Shown: in pieces, positions 48,265 to 60,900 of the stretch | How the letters are laid out: each line of letters opens with the position of its first letter | How positions within the stretch are numbered: the first letter of the stretch is position 1 | Source of the DNA: Pegoplata infirma | Taxonomy: Eukaryota; Arthropoda; Insecta; Diptera; Anthomyiidae | Length of the DNA: 64,000 nucleotides | Assembly (NCBI GenBank): GCA_963921195.1 | Contig: OY992537.1 | Span: 64,530,400-64,594,399, forward strand | Direction: 5' to 3' | Program-made: the position numbers and the translations under genes | Notes under the pieces: model-generated | Database searches by the model: none | The model's input: only the letters and a program-made list of their open reading frames with translations | Told to the model about the DNA's origin: nothing

Positions 48265-48794
48265 AAAAACGCCATCTAGTGAACTGTAAAAAAAGAAGCA
48301 TTTGCATCATCTTTATGTTAAATGTCTTTGACTAAATTTTATACCATCTGGCATCTTTAGCGTCGCGTCAAATTTTTAAAACAACCACACATTTTTACAT
48401 TTTTAATACCGAAATGTCAAATGAAAAATAATTAAAGAAAAACAACAGAAAAAGCAAGAAAAAAACCAAATAAGTGAAAAAATTATAAAAACGCGCGTAT
48501 TTTTACCAAATTTTAATTAATTAACAATATTTAAAGTATATAATTTGTAATTAATTATAAATTTAACAATGTTTTATAAATGAATTTACAAAAAATCTTG
48601 TGAAGTGGATGCATTTAGAAGTCAGGAAAAACTGTGTCCATAAAATATTTTTTCTACACGGAAGTTGTGTTGGTGTGTATGAGCGATTTTTTGCAGATAT
48701 TTTAATGCCGCCAGTGTTTGTGGTGCGGTATTTAGTAAAAAATTATAAATAAACGGAATTAAAAAGTGAGGCCAGTGAAGGAAATTTAATAATT
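48265..48794 (+). promoter_or_regulatory. Probable 5' flank and 5' UTR of the RPRD2-like gene
   Basis: A relatively unrepetitive 500 bp between the last repeat copy and the start codon. It includes a somewhat GC-richer patch (GATGCATTTAG..., ATGCCGCCAGTGTTTGTGG at about 48700-48730). There is no clear TATA box. The transcription start cannot be fixed from sequence. Confidence 0.35.
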
Positions 48795-48963
48795 ATGGCT
48801 TCTGTTAAGGCAACAGAAGATTTTGATGTTGATTTATTTGAAACACGACTGGAGTCTCTCAAAGACACCCAAGAGGGTATACAACAAATGTCAACATGGT
48901 GTTTGGCACAACGTGGACAGCACAAGAAAATTGTAGCTTCATGGTTGAATGTATTCAAAAGAG
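48795..48963 (+). CDS. RPRD2: RPRD2-like exon 1
   Basis: Start ATG at 48795 (MASVKATEDFDVDLFETRLE). It encodes the first CID helices through WLNVFKR and ends AAGAG|GTGAGT. Upstream frames are closed, which supports this start. Confidence 0.92.
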
Positions 48964-51900
48964 GTGAGTATTTTGGAGTAACCAAATAGTTCTAAAGTCC
49001 ATGGCGGTATCGTTAATTACCGGAAACCTTAAGTGGTTGGAATAAAGTCATCAAACAAATGTTAGAATGTTTTCCTACATAAATTCTTTAGGGGTTTGTG
49101 TTTGTTAAACTCATAATTTTGAAAAGGATTAAATTATTTGCAATAGCACACTTTCAGGAATAGGCCATACAATAACAACATCCTAAATATACTTGGTGAG
49201 GTATTTACTAAACCCGTGGAACAAGTAACTACTTCCCAATCTTATAGTGGTAGTATTTAAGTAGGATTTACCCAAAATCAAATGGTTTTATAAATTGCTT
49301 TACTCAACCTACCATTTGTATTGACTTAAAGCTTTGTTACGCTTTGAATCCTTCCCGGGCAGAACAAATTCAACGGGGCCATTGTCGGTAAAATGTTGTC
49401 GAGAGTATCCCAAGTGCTGCTGGCTTCGAAGGATTTGATTATTTAGTTCGATTTCAAAATCAAATCAAGTAACTACTTCCCAATCTTATAGTGGTACTAT
49501 TTAAGTAGAATTTACCCAAAATCAAATGGATTTATAAATTGGTTTACTCAACTTACCATTTGTATTGACTTAATGCTTTGTTACGCTTTGAATCCTTCCC
49601 GGGCAGAACAAATTCAACGGGGCCATTGTCGGTAAAATGTTGTCGAGAGTGTCCCAAGTGCTGCCGGCTTCGAAGGATTTGATTATTTAGTTCGATTTCA
49701 AAATCAAATTTTAATGAATTGAATAAATTCAAATCTTAACTTTTATTCCAAGGTTCCGTTGGGCTAGGCACTTTAATAGTTTTTTTCCGAAATCATAATC
49801 CGGGATTTTGAGATTGAAGTAGTGGACTCCTTATTTGAAACCGGTTTTCTTTAAAACTGTTCGGATGATTTCAATCGCATGAGCAGTTTGGAAATCTATA
49901 GAAACTTCCACGCTTTAGTTGGGCTGGACACTTAAATAGTTTTTACAGAAATAATAAGCACGGCTTTTTTGAAACCAGTTTTCCTAAAAACTTTTTAGAC
50001 GATTTCAAGAGCGTGAGCAGTCTTTGAATCTGGAAAAGCTTAGTCTTCATTTCACGCTTCAGTTGGGCTGGGCTCGTAGTAGTTTTTCCAGGAAGCATTA
50101 TCACCAATTTTGTAGCATAAGTAGTGGACCCTTTTAAAACCTAGCTTTCTTAAAAACTTTTCGTATGATTTCAAGTGCGTGTGCAGTAGGGGTATAACCA
50201 AAATAAGAACCTAACATACCGGTATGGGCAATGTTATACTGATAACAAAAAACGTTATCCGGGGTCATTTTGGTAAAAAAACCTTCGGCACCGATTGCAT
50301 TTTCTAAAACACCACAAATTTCATTTTTTTATATTTTGTGGTGGGAATCCTTCCCTTCAACGGTTTTTTGGGTTTTTGTCGTTTTACAACATAAATGAAA
50401 CAAAAATAAAATAACAGTATGGTTTTCAATATTAGAAATATGGGTTGCCTGAATAATTGAAAAAAATATTAACGAAAACTTCATCGCGATCGGTGCCGAA
50501 CCTTTTTTAACATTCGCGGAAAAAAGTGCACACATTTCTTATTGATTTTGCACGTACTTTCTCACTATGATAGGTCCTTTTTGATATTTGCAAAAAAATG
50601 CAAATGGTTATATCCCTAGTGTGCAGTTTTGGAATCTAGAAAATCTCAGCTTCTGTTTCACGCTTCAGTTAGGCTGGGCATTTTTATAGTTGTTCCAGAA
50701 ATCATAATCCCCGATTTTGTGGCTAAAGACCTTTTTAAAACGGATTTTCTTAAAAACTGCTTATACAATTTCAACAGTATGAGCAGATTTGGAATCTAAA
50801 GAAACTCTGCTGTCATTCCACGCTTCAGTTGGGCTGTTGGGCACTTTAATAGTTTTTTTCCAGAAATCATTAACCTGGATTTTGTGGCTAAAGTAGTTAA
50901 CCATTTTTTAAACCGACTTTCTTCAAAACTGTTCGAAACATTTTAAGTGCGTGAGCAGTTTTGAAATCTTTAGAAACTCAGCTTTCATTCCATGCTTCAG
51001 GATACTTTAATAGTTTTTCCAGAAATTATAATGCTAGATTTTGGGGCAAAATTATTAGACCATCTGTTTTAAAAGAATTAAACAAAATTTTCCGAAAATT
51101 TCCATTTCTTGAACGTTAAATTTTCTGGAAAATGATTTGAATCTAAATGATTTGACCTAGAAAAGCTTAACTTTCATTTCACACTTTAGGCTGGTTACTT
51201 TAATATTTTTTTTTAGAAATCATAATCCCCAATTTTGTGTATTAAATAGTGGACCCTTTTTTTATTTTTTTTTAACTGTTCGGATGATTTCAAGTAATTG
51301 AGCAGTTTTTGCGTTTTTTCACGCTTCATTTAGGCTGTCACTTTAATATTTGTTTTTTTTTTTAGAAATTATAATCCCCGATTTTGTGGCTAAAGTAGTG
51401 GATCTCTTTTTTAAAAAAAATAATTTCTTAAAAACTGTTCAGACAATTTCACCCGCGTGAACAGTTTTGGAATCTAAATAAACTCAGTTGTCATGTCACG
51501 CTTTAGTTGGGCTGGGCACTTAAATAGTTTCTTCCAGAAATCACAACAACTTGACTGTAAGGGTTCCACTCTTCTACCAAAAGGTAGTCAAATATATATT
51601 TGGATTGTCCAGTTTGGTGACCAATTCCTTTTTATGGTCCTCCAAAGATTCAGAAAGAAGTGGGACCCTCAAAATTTGGTGTCATCAGTTTTTGCCCAAC
51701 AGCTTAATCAGAGTTGGTGCTATCGCTTAAGTATATTTGGGAAAATGTGGGTAATAGTCCGTTGAGCAAATTCTGTTAACGTTTTATGCTAAAAAAATAT
51801 TTTTTTCTGGACTATTTTGAAAAAATATAGGAAAAAATATCGTTTTTTTAACTTTTTTAAGCATAACTTACAGGTACTGTTGATTTTTCTCTAATAATAT

Positions 51901-54900
51901 TTTGCAAAATTATAGCCACAGTCAAGTTTATTAACTCTTTTGAACATACCAAAACAATCTGAACGTGTTTAGGCATCCTAAACAACTAATGAAGACTACT
52001 CCGTACCTGGTCAATTTTGCCTAAAAAAATCCACAAGAGACCACCCCGAAATTACCTCTAGAGTGATAAAATGCAATACCAACCCCCATTATTTTCCCCC
52101 CTAACATTTTTTGCAAACATACCTAAGATCTGTCTCCAATCCTTAAGAGGGTTGGAGACAGATCTTAGCACCTTAAGCTATAACTGCCTCAAAAGTTGCC
52201 CTAGAGAAGTCAAATGTATGATCTACCATTAATTTTTTGTCCATTCCAATATTTACTCAAAACATACCGACGCTCTATCTCTAACCCTTAACGCGGTCCC
52301 GCTTTCATGGTACAAAAGTGAGTGGTCAAAAGTGAGACCGACACTTATTTTTACCCCTTAACATTTTTTTCGAACATACCCACATCCTATGTCTACTAAC
52401 TATGGGGCTCCATAGTTAGTAGACATTAAAAAATTTGTTCCCACCGCTCTAACTGTCCAAAAAGTGCCCCTAGAGGAGTCAAATGTATAGTTGTTTTAGT
52501 CAGAAGTAACACTTTTTAAAAAATAAACAAGATTTTTTTTTGTAAAAACACTTTTGACTTCAGATAAAAAGTTTTTTCAGAACACTAGTTTGAAAGGTAA
52601 CACCACGTAGATGAGTTTAAAACTAAAATAAACTAGAGGTGTAAATATCGCGCCCGCCAGACCCATTCAAAATTGGCCCATTTTTGACTGAAAAACCAAC
52701 TAACAAGGTAAGTCTCCCTGGTGTCACCCTCCGATCTTCATGAAATTTGGATATGTTGTTAAGAACGAAAATTAATTCGACACGTATTTTTTTTAGCGGC
52801 CCAAACTCATTTTTATGGGGGGTCGATTTGTATGGGGGGAAATTGACCTTTTTCAGTTTTTTACGATTTACGCCTATTTATACGAAATTAATATAGACAT
52901 GTGTGGTATCAGATTAAAGGTATTCAAAATACCTATCTCGTGGTGCTAACAACGGGCAAAAGAAGTTAATATTTTTCGACTTATTAACAAAAATTTTGGT
53001 ATTTTACTCAATATGACGAAAATTTGTGCATGTTTGGACACGTTCTTAGCACACGTAGATAGGTTTTTCAAAGACCTTTCATTTGGTATGTAACTTGACT
53101 AGGTTTCTTTTCATAATATGGAAGATAAACGAAAAAAACTGAAAAATGGCCTTGTCTTCCCCCCTCCTTTTTACCCCCTAAATATGAATTTGGGCCGCTA
53201 AAAAACATACGTGTCCCTTTATTTTTTCTGATTTACAAAATAAAACCAATTCCATAGAGATCCGCGGGTGACACTAGGGAGACTTCCCTTGTAAGTTGAA
53301 TGTGAAAAAAGCACGCACCCCATGAGTTTATAAAAACAGGTGTAGATGGTCCTTCATTTTACCCTACTAGAAGGCACCATGGGAGCGGTAGGAGCTGATT
53401 TAATAAAACTGATTTAAATAAAGTTTATAAAAATAATGTATGGGGGCCGACTTAAGAATTGAAGATAAGTGTTGGGGTTAAAAAAATATGGTTGATGACC
53501 GTACATTTGACTCGTCCTTCGGACAGTTAGAGCGATAGGAAAACTTTTAATTTCTTAATTTTTTTTTAAAAAAATCGCAATTTTGAAAAATTGATTACTC
53601 AGAACTAAAGCTTTAATTTAAGCTTGATATCGTAAAGATTGAGTAAATAATAAATATGCTACGAGGGTCGATCTGGAAAATGAAATTATTTATAGACATT
53701 ATTCTTAAAAATATTTCTAAGTTCAATCATTAAAAATTTTAAAAATGTTCCAATATATTGGAGTATATATACTCGTTTGATAATAACGTTGAGTATTGTT
53801 AACTTTGTCTTTAATAAATAGCATATCGTTTGCTGGCCTTCAAAAAAGCCTATGTGCAATTTTAAAAAATCTCGAAAAGAATTCGTGAGCGTCTATATAT
53901 GTAACATAAGACCACAATGGCATAAGTTATAAAAATTTTAAAAAATCTTGCTCATAGGCCTTCTTGAAGGCCAGACAACGATTACTTTATAAAAGTTTCT
54001 AATTTGTTGTCAACCACTGATATTTGCAAATTCATTTTTTTTAGAAAAATTCACTTTTATAAAATGTGAATTTTTTTGAATGATAAAAATTATAACTGTT
54101 TTTGTAATTTAAGAGTACGGACCTTGGGCATTATAAATTTGTTATTTATTCGAAATCAGCAATTTTTAATTAATCGAACATTTATGCCCTAATTTTTTAA
54201 AACGCCATACACCGCGTTGTAAAAATTTCAATGCAATTTATTTTTGTAACAAAATCAATTTACACAGAAATTTTGACAACGCGGCGCATTGCGTTTTATA
54301 AAATTAGGGGATTATTGTCGTAATTTTTTTAATTAGTCGACCAACGATTAATCTATTGATACCTCAGCTATATGAATTCAGTGAATTATTAAAGCATAAC
54401 TAAAACAAAAATATTGTATTTCTAATTTTCAGTACGTGTTGAACATCGCCTTGTATTATTCTATTTGGCTAACGATGTGATACAATATAGTAAACGAAAA
54501 CGTTATGATTTTGTGGAAAGTTGGGCTACAGCATTACAAAAAGCTACCACAATGGTTAGGTAAGTAATTTGAATCTTTTTGGATAACATAAAGACATTCC
54601 AAAACTTATGTATTATTAATTTTCTTTCTCTTTTACAGAGACGAAAAAGTTAAAAATAAAATTCTACGTATCTTTAGTATTTGGGAACAGCGTGAAATTT
54701 ATAGTGAAGAATTTCTAACAGATTTATGTGGGCTCCTTAACATAGCACCACCCAAAAAATCACATTCAACAACCGTTGATTCCGAAGATTTTCAAAATGG
54801 CAACTTAATAAACAGTGTCCGAGAATGTGTTGAACTTTCAGAAATGACTGACAAAAGTTTTAAGAAGTTACCAAAAACACCAAATTGTGATATAGAAAGT

Positions 54901-57900
54901 ATTAAGCAACAGCTTAAAGATAAAAGTCATTCGGATGATGTTGAAAAGGAATTAGAACGTTATATAACTTATATAGAAGCTTTTAATAAGAATTTACAAG
55001 CGGAAATAAAAAGTCGTAGGGCTGTATTGGCAAATTTGGATACAGCTGTTAAGTTTTATGCCAATCAAAGGGGTGAAGTTAAAGTTGTTGTTAGTGTAAG
55101 TATTATTGAGATTGTTTTGGAGTACTTTTATTAAGAGTGACTTTTATTTTATAATTAATTTTCTGTGTATTTCTATGTTTTTAGGCTTATAAAAATTTTG
55201 GTAGTCGTATAAAATTGGTTAAAAAGAAATTAGATGAAATAACTCCAAATTTACCAAGTCCTATACCTTCACCAGATATCAATGCACCATCTCCTGAACC
55301 AGATACAGACTTACATTTGCCGGATGATCAATCACCAATTTCAATGGTAAGTCCTTTGTAGAATAGAGTAGACATGTTTATTTGTTATTTGGGAAATATA
55401 CAGTGGTTATTAGAAAATATCAATTAATTTTATATATTAAACCGGCCCTTCTTTATACAGGCTGACGGGCTTGTTAGCTCAGATCAAAATTCAAATAGCG
55501 AACAAGCAAAAAAAATATGTATTGAATACCCTTAATATTTTCTAAAAATATACATGGAATATTAAAAAAAAAATTAACGCTGTTACGGATTTACCTCTAT
55601 CTCTTAGGACACCCCTCTACCAAATTAAAAAATTTTAATAATGTGTTTAACATTTTTTTTATTTTCAGAACTTTTTTAAAAATAATTTTAACGGATATTC
55701 CAGTTATATGGATGGAAATTTACCATTTGATATCAACGATTTTAAAAGAGACGAAAATGCAAAATCTTCAAGTAAGTTCTTTCAAAGTAATATATCCAAA
55801 TAGGTCCACTCAATTTATTTTTCTTTAAAGGTCAACCTATAGAGGTTATCGGTTCAAGATCAGATGATGAAAGTTACAATCCCAGTGCTGAATATTATAA
55901 ACCTGAATCGATAAGTGCCTATCCAGGCAATGATAATATGTCTATACCAGGCTTAGTACCCATGCCAGTGCCGGCGGTACCAGCTGGTGGTTACAGCTCC
56001 CTAGCAAGATCATCTCAACAATATGGTGATATTTTACCGCCACCTCCGAATCCACCAATGTTTGGTCCAACAAATCCGCTTGCAAATAATATACATCAAC
56101 ATAATATGAATTCGGGCTATAATCCCCATAATCCAAGAACATATAATACCGACAATAGTTATAATGTGAATGTGTATAATAGAAGACCAGTCGGAGCGCA
56201 ATCTATACAACCTTTAATGCCACCACCTCCCATGCCACCCACAGTAGGATCGATTGAATCAACGGAAAGCAATAATGATTTCAATTCTACCTGGGATATG
56301 GACATGTCTTGGACTAATCCCTTAGATAGTTCCAGTGCTTCAACATCTTCATATGGTCTTACGCCAATTGATACACCACATTCGCCGCCACATTTTGATA
56401 CAGATCCACATAATTCAAATTCAACAACTTTAGAATATTCTGAACTTGATAGTTTAACAGCAGCCGAAGATGTTGATCATCGTCAGCTTATATTGCCTGC
56501 TTTTGGTATTGGTACTAAATTAGCATTAAGTAAAGGTAATGAGATTTGTAAAAAATGTCCATAGAAAAAATAATTTTCAACAAATATAATTATTTTTTTT
56601 TTATGTTTAACAATGAAAATACTTAAGCTGTAAGACTTAAGGTTCGAGTATTTTCATTTCTAAATATTATATTAAAAAGGTCGAATAAAATTAATAATTA
56701 AAAATTATATTTTTTTTTTAGAAAAATCCCGTCAATTGGATATTGATCATAGAAATCTTATATCGCTAACTGGTTCTCCGGGGGCAAGTGATAACGATAA
56801 GAAACCATGGTATCAAACGGACAATGAGGTTTGTATTTTTTATTGATAACACAGACATATATTTTTCGTCAGTTACAGAAATAAAAGGAGGGGGTTCTTT
56901 AAAAATTTTTTGATGCTAAACACAAATATTTTGGAGAACATATTTTAAACTTTATTTTGGGTGATTGGGAAAACAGACAGATTCGTGTTCAACATCGAAA
57001 AAATTTTAAGAACAACCTTCGTTCATTTCTGTAATTTTTCCGTGACGGACTGTGTAATTAAAAATTCCTTGCAGGAAACTTACCGGTTCTTGATAGGTCA
57101 CGTGACATGTCGCATGGACCCAAGTGACCTATCACAAACTTATTGAAATTGAAAATTATCTGGGACTTATATTATTATATGATTTATACAAAATTGTATG
57201 ATTTATTTGCTTCAGAGTGCAGAATTTTAGAATATTTTTAATTTTAAGATTCCTTCTTTCGTACCAAAACGCAAAAAAGTTTTTTACAAAATTAAAAAAA
57301 AAAAATTCAGGACTTAGAAAACTTTGAAGTTTTTTTCATGACTTAAAAAAAAACAGGTCTCCGGTCACAGGATTAGCATTTTTGAGACAGTTATGTTAGG
57401 TTAGGTTAAGAGTTTACCGTTATGTCCACAACATCAGATCCTGATCCATACCTTTTGAAAAGGGGTGTTAAGTCCAATTTTCCCTTTTTTCTGGTAGTAA
57501 ACGGTAATGCCATCTCGTTTGAACTAGATTAGAAAACCTTTTTAAGTTGACTATTACTCAAAACCTTGTGGACTTTGTTTCGGACATTCATAGATTCGGT
57601 CAAGTCGAATTAAACTTTTTTATTTGTTTTTATATATTTTTTTTTTTCTTTCTCATTTAAGCTAACTGGTGATATTGATTATCGTACAATTGGTCAAAAT
57701 ATTAAAATTATAGAAACCATAGCGCTGCCCTTAACTAATGACAATTCATCTGTATCATCCACAGAAACTACAGGAAATGTAATATTTTTAGTTTTATATT
57801 AGAGGGTTTTCACGATTTCGGGTTTTATGGTGTGGTACTAGTCAAAATTGCCAAACGTCAAATTTTTTAAACACACGCAAAAATAAAATTAAACAAACAC

Positions 57901-60900
57901 TTGATAGATTTTACGTTTTAAACGATTTTTTAAATATATTGAAGGTACTCACGTCAGAAATTTTTAACCGTGCAAAGTGCGAAATGCAACATTTATTACA
58001 ACAAACACACATAAAATTATTTTTTGTTTTATTTCATCCCATGTGTTTGTTGTAAAAATTTTTCATTTCGAAATTTTGCAAGGGTAAAAACTGCTGACGT
58101 GAATACCACTATTATTTTTGTTTAAAGTTTGCGTAATTATACAAAAAAAAATCCTTTAAAAACGAGAATACTACAAATTTTTCAGTGAAATTTTTTGCGT
58201 GAAGATAAATTATATAAAATTTGTCAATTTTGCCAATTACCACACTCCAGATTGTGAAAAATTTTGCATTTATTTTCAGCTGTTAAGCTAAGTGGTTCGG
58301 TTTTCACGTGAGAATTTGCCAAACTCCATACCAAAAAAAAATCCGATTTACGCTAACTTTACAAAAGCGTAAAAATTTCGCTAAAGGGGTATTCTGTTTG
58401 CTGATAAAAAAAATCTTAAAATAACCCGGTATATGTTGCTTCAATACAAATTTAATTGTCCAACCGATTTAAATTCCGGTGAAATTTTGTATTGAGAATT
58501 AAAATGAATCAATTTGAAATTATTGGCACAGTTAACATAAATTATTTCAGATGAATATACAAAAAATGGCTTTTATAGAGCCAGTCTGGTGTTTTTTGTA
58601 TGGAGATTGACAGATTTTTACATGAAAACCGAACAACTTACCGTTAATAACACAGTGCAACAACCAAAATCGGAAAGCGATGAAACCAAAAGCAAATGAG
58701 TGTAGACTAGGGTTATATAGTCGCAACAAAAAGTCGACTTTTCGACTTTTCGACTTTTTTCAATTTCTAAAAAGTCGATTTTTCGACTTTTTTCAAATTT
58801 TAAAAAGTCGACTTTTCGACCTTTCGACTTTTTAAAAAGTCGACTTTTTTCGACTTTTCGAATTTTTTTCGACTTTCGACTTTTTTCGAATTTTCGACTT
58901 TTTTCGAATTTTCGACTTTTTGACCTTTTCCAACTTTAAAAAAGTCGATTTTTTTGTAAATAAAAGTTAAGTTTGACTTGTTGTAAGCATTTAGGTTTTT
59001 TTTTTATTTGTTGTATTTTATTTATTAAAAAAAGTCGAAGAAATCAAAAATGTGGAAAAGGATTTATAGAACCCTATCACTGAGGTGTTTACAATAATCA
59101 AAAATATTGGTAAATATTGCACTTAACACTTTCTAACTCATGAATTTGGCATTGACATTTTTGCTTCACATACAAAAAACATGGAAATACTAATAGCTTC
59201 AGTTGTTATTAAACTCGGCTCTCATTTGAAATTTTTTTCAGAAGAAAGAAATTATTTTCATCTGGCAAAAGTAAAAAAAAAAAATCAAAAAAAAAATCGA
59301 AAAAAGTCGAAAGCAAAAGTCGACTTTTCGACTTTTTAAGAACAAAAAAGTCGATTTCGACTTTTCGACTTTTTCATACAAAAAGTCGATTAATCGACTT
59401 TTCGACTATAGAACCCTAGTGTAGACATTTTCCATAACAAAAACCGCAAGGCGTATACTTATTTTTGTAATTGCCTTTAAATAACAATCATACGCAATGG
59501 TGCACATTGGTTTATTTTTAATTATTTGGCCATTGAGTAAGTACTGGACCGATTGCAGTTATAGCTAACGTATTTTCGAGCTCAAGTTTGGAAGCTGGAC
59601 CCCACATGTCCAATGAGGGCACTACTAGGGCCCCTTTAAAATCACCAACTTTAAATGCGTAAAAAAAGCTCGCACTAAACTAAAAAAACCTTGAGGGTTT
59701 TGTTATGGAAAATGTCAACTTTCATTTGCTTTTGGTTTCTTCCCATTCCGAATCGAAAAGTTCGTTTTGTATCACTGTGTAATAGCTAAAAATACCAGCT
59801 GACCTTAATAATTATAAACAAATTTTTAAAATATTTTTTTTATTCCCCTTTTCTTATAGATAACAACATCATCTATTACTTCACCGCATAAAAATAATAG
59901 TAAGCTTTCTTGTTGTGTTGACCCATCTTAATTATTTGAATTAAATTTTTTCCATTTTATTATTAAAGGCCCTTCAAAAGAATCTCATAAAGATGATTCT
60001 TATTTAGAAAACATAGATGGAGGTATGAGTGGTTATGATCCAACAGATATGGTTGTTGATATGGATATGTCTGATGAAGATCTTGATGATATATTTAGAG
60101 GTTTGCTTTATTACTATTATAATTTTGCCTGGGTTTATTTTCTTTACATTTTATTTTTTATTATTATTATACTATGCTTTTTTATGTAGTATATGTATGT
60201 ACTACTATATTATTGGCAATTTTCAAGATCAAATTTACAATCACAAAAAACATATTAAAAATTGAACATGGGTTGTTAGGAGAACTTAAGGATTTATAAT
60301 TATACACTTATTTTAAAGTTAGCTTTGTAATATTAAGTTATTAATTTTTAAAATTTACTGTATAACATACATACTTTATGTTGCTTCGAGAACTTTTGTT
60401 TTGCATTTGTGCAATATCGGTTCAGCAGTTCAAAAGTTATGAATGAAAATGTAAGGACGCCTCAAAAAAAATCGTTTGTTACACATAACCTAAAAATACA
60501 AAATGCTTTAATTCGACTGTAGGATAACATATGCGAACGGAATTTAATAAAGAATGGTATTTAAATAAGTACAACTTTTTTACACGTAAAACTTTTTGTA
60601 GAAATCTTTTTATACCCTCCACTTAGTGATAGAGGGTATATATGAGGAGTTCCGTCTAAGACTTAAGTTTTGAGGTAAAAAAGATGTGATTTTTGTTTTG
60701 ATGGCACATCGATGAAAGTTGGCATAAATATTAGAAGCTATTTAAGAATAAGAAATTCGTTCGCGTCAATTAAATCGCGCAAGGGGGTCAAAAGTTATGA
60801 CGGTTTTAAGATTTAGCGGTTTTTAAAATCTTAAAAATATTTTAAAGATTTTTTTTCTACACATTTGTTGCATGCGTTATTAAAACATGCCAGGATATAT

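Larger units (their letters stand above)
46107..48265 (+). repeat. Duplicated upstream segment of the RPRD2-like gene, first copy split by MITEs
   Basis: CAGTAAATTCCTGAAACGGA then AGTGAGAAAAATAATTATTA (46139) is repeated at 48088, and GAAGTGTAAAxxxGATT, TGATTTTTATGTGGTAAT and CGCC-type tails (47090-47200) at 48150-48260. A foldback MITE (about 46191-46940, ATTTACATATACC ends) and a hAT element separate the parts. Confidence 0.6.
48964..54432 (+). other. RPRD2-like intron 1
   Basis: A 5.5-kb intron inside the CID coding region. It contains a 244-bp two-copy tandem repeat (49223-49710), a degenerate array of about 170-bp units (49740-51540) interrupted by a hAT MITE, a group of diverged units with two perfect hairpins (52000-52470), a PIF/Harbinger-like MITE (52704-53291) and a small palindromic element (54187-54311). 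Confidence 0.85.

Noticed and set aside
51493..51765. 90-codon open frame in RPRD2-like intron 1
   Set aside because: Its first half is a unit of the 170-bp array, and the rest shows no similarity I recognise and no splice logic.
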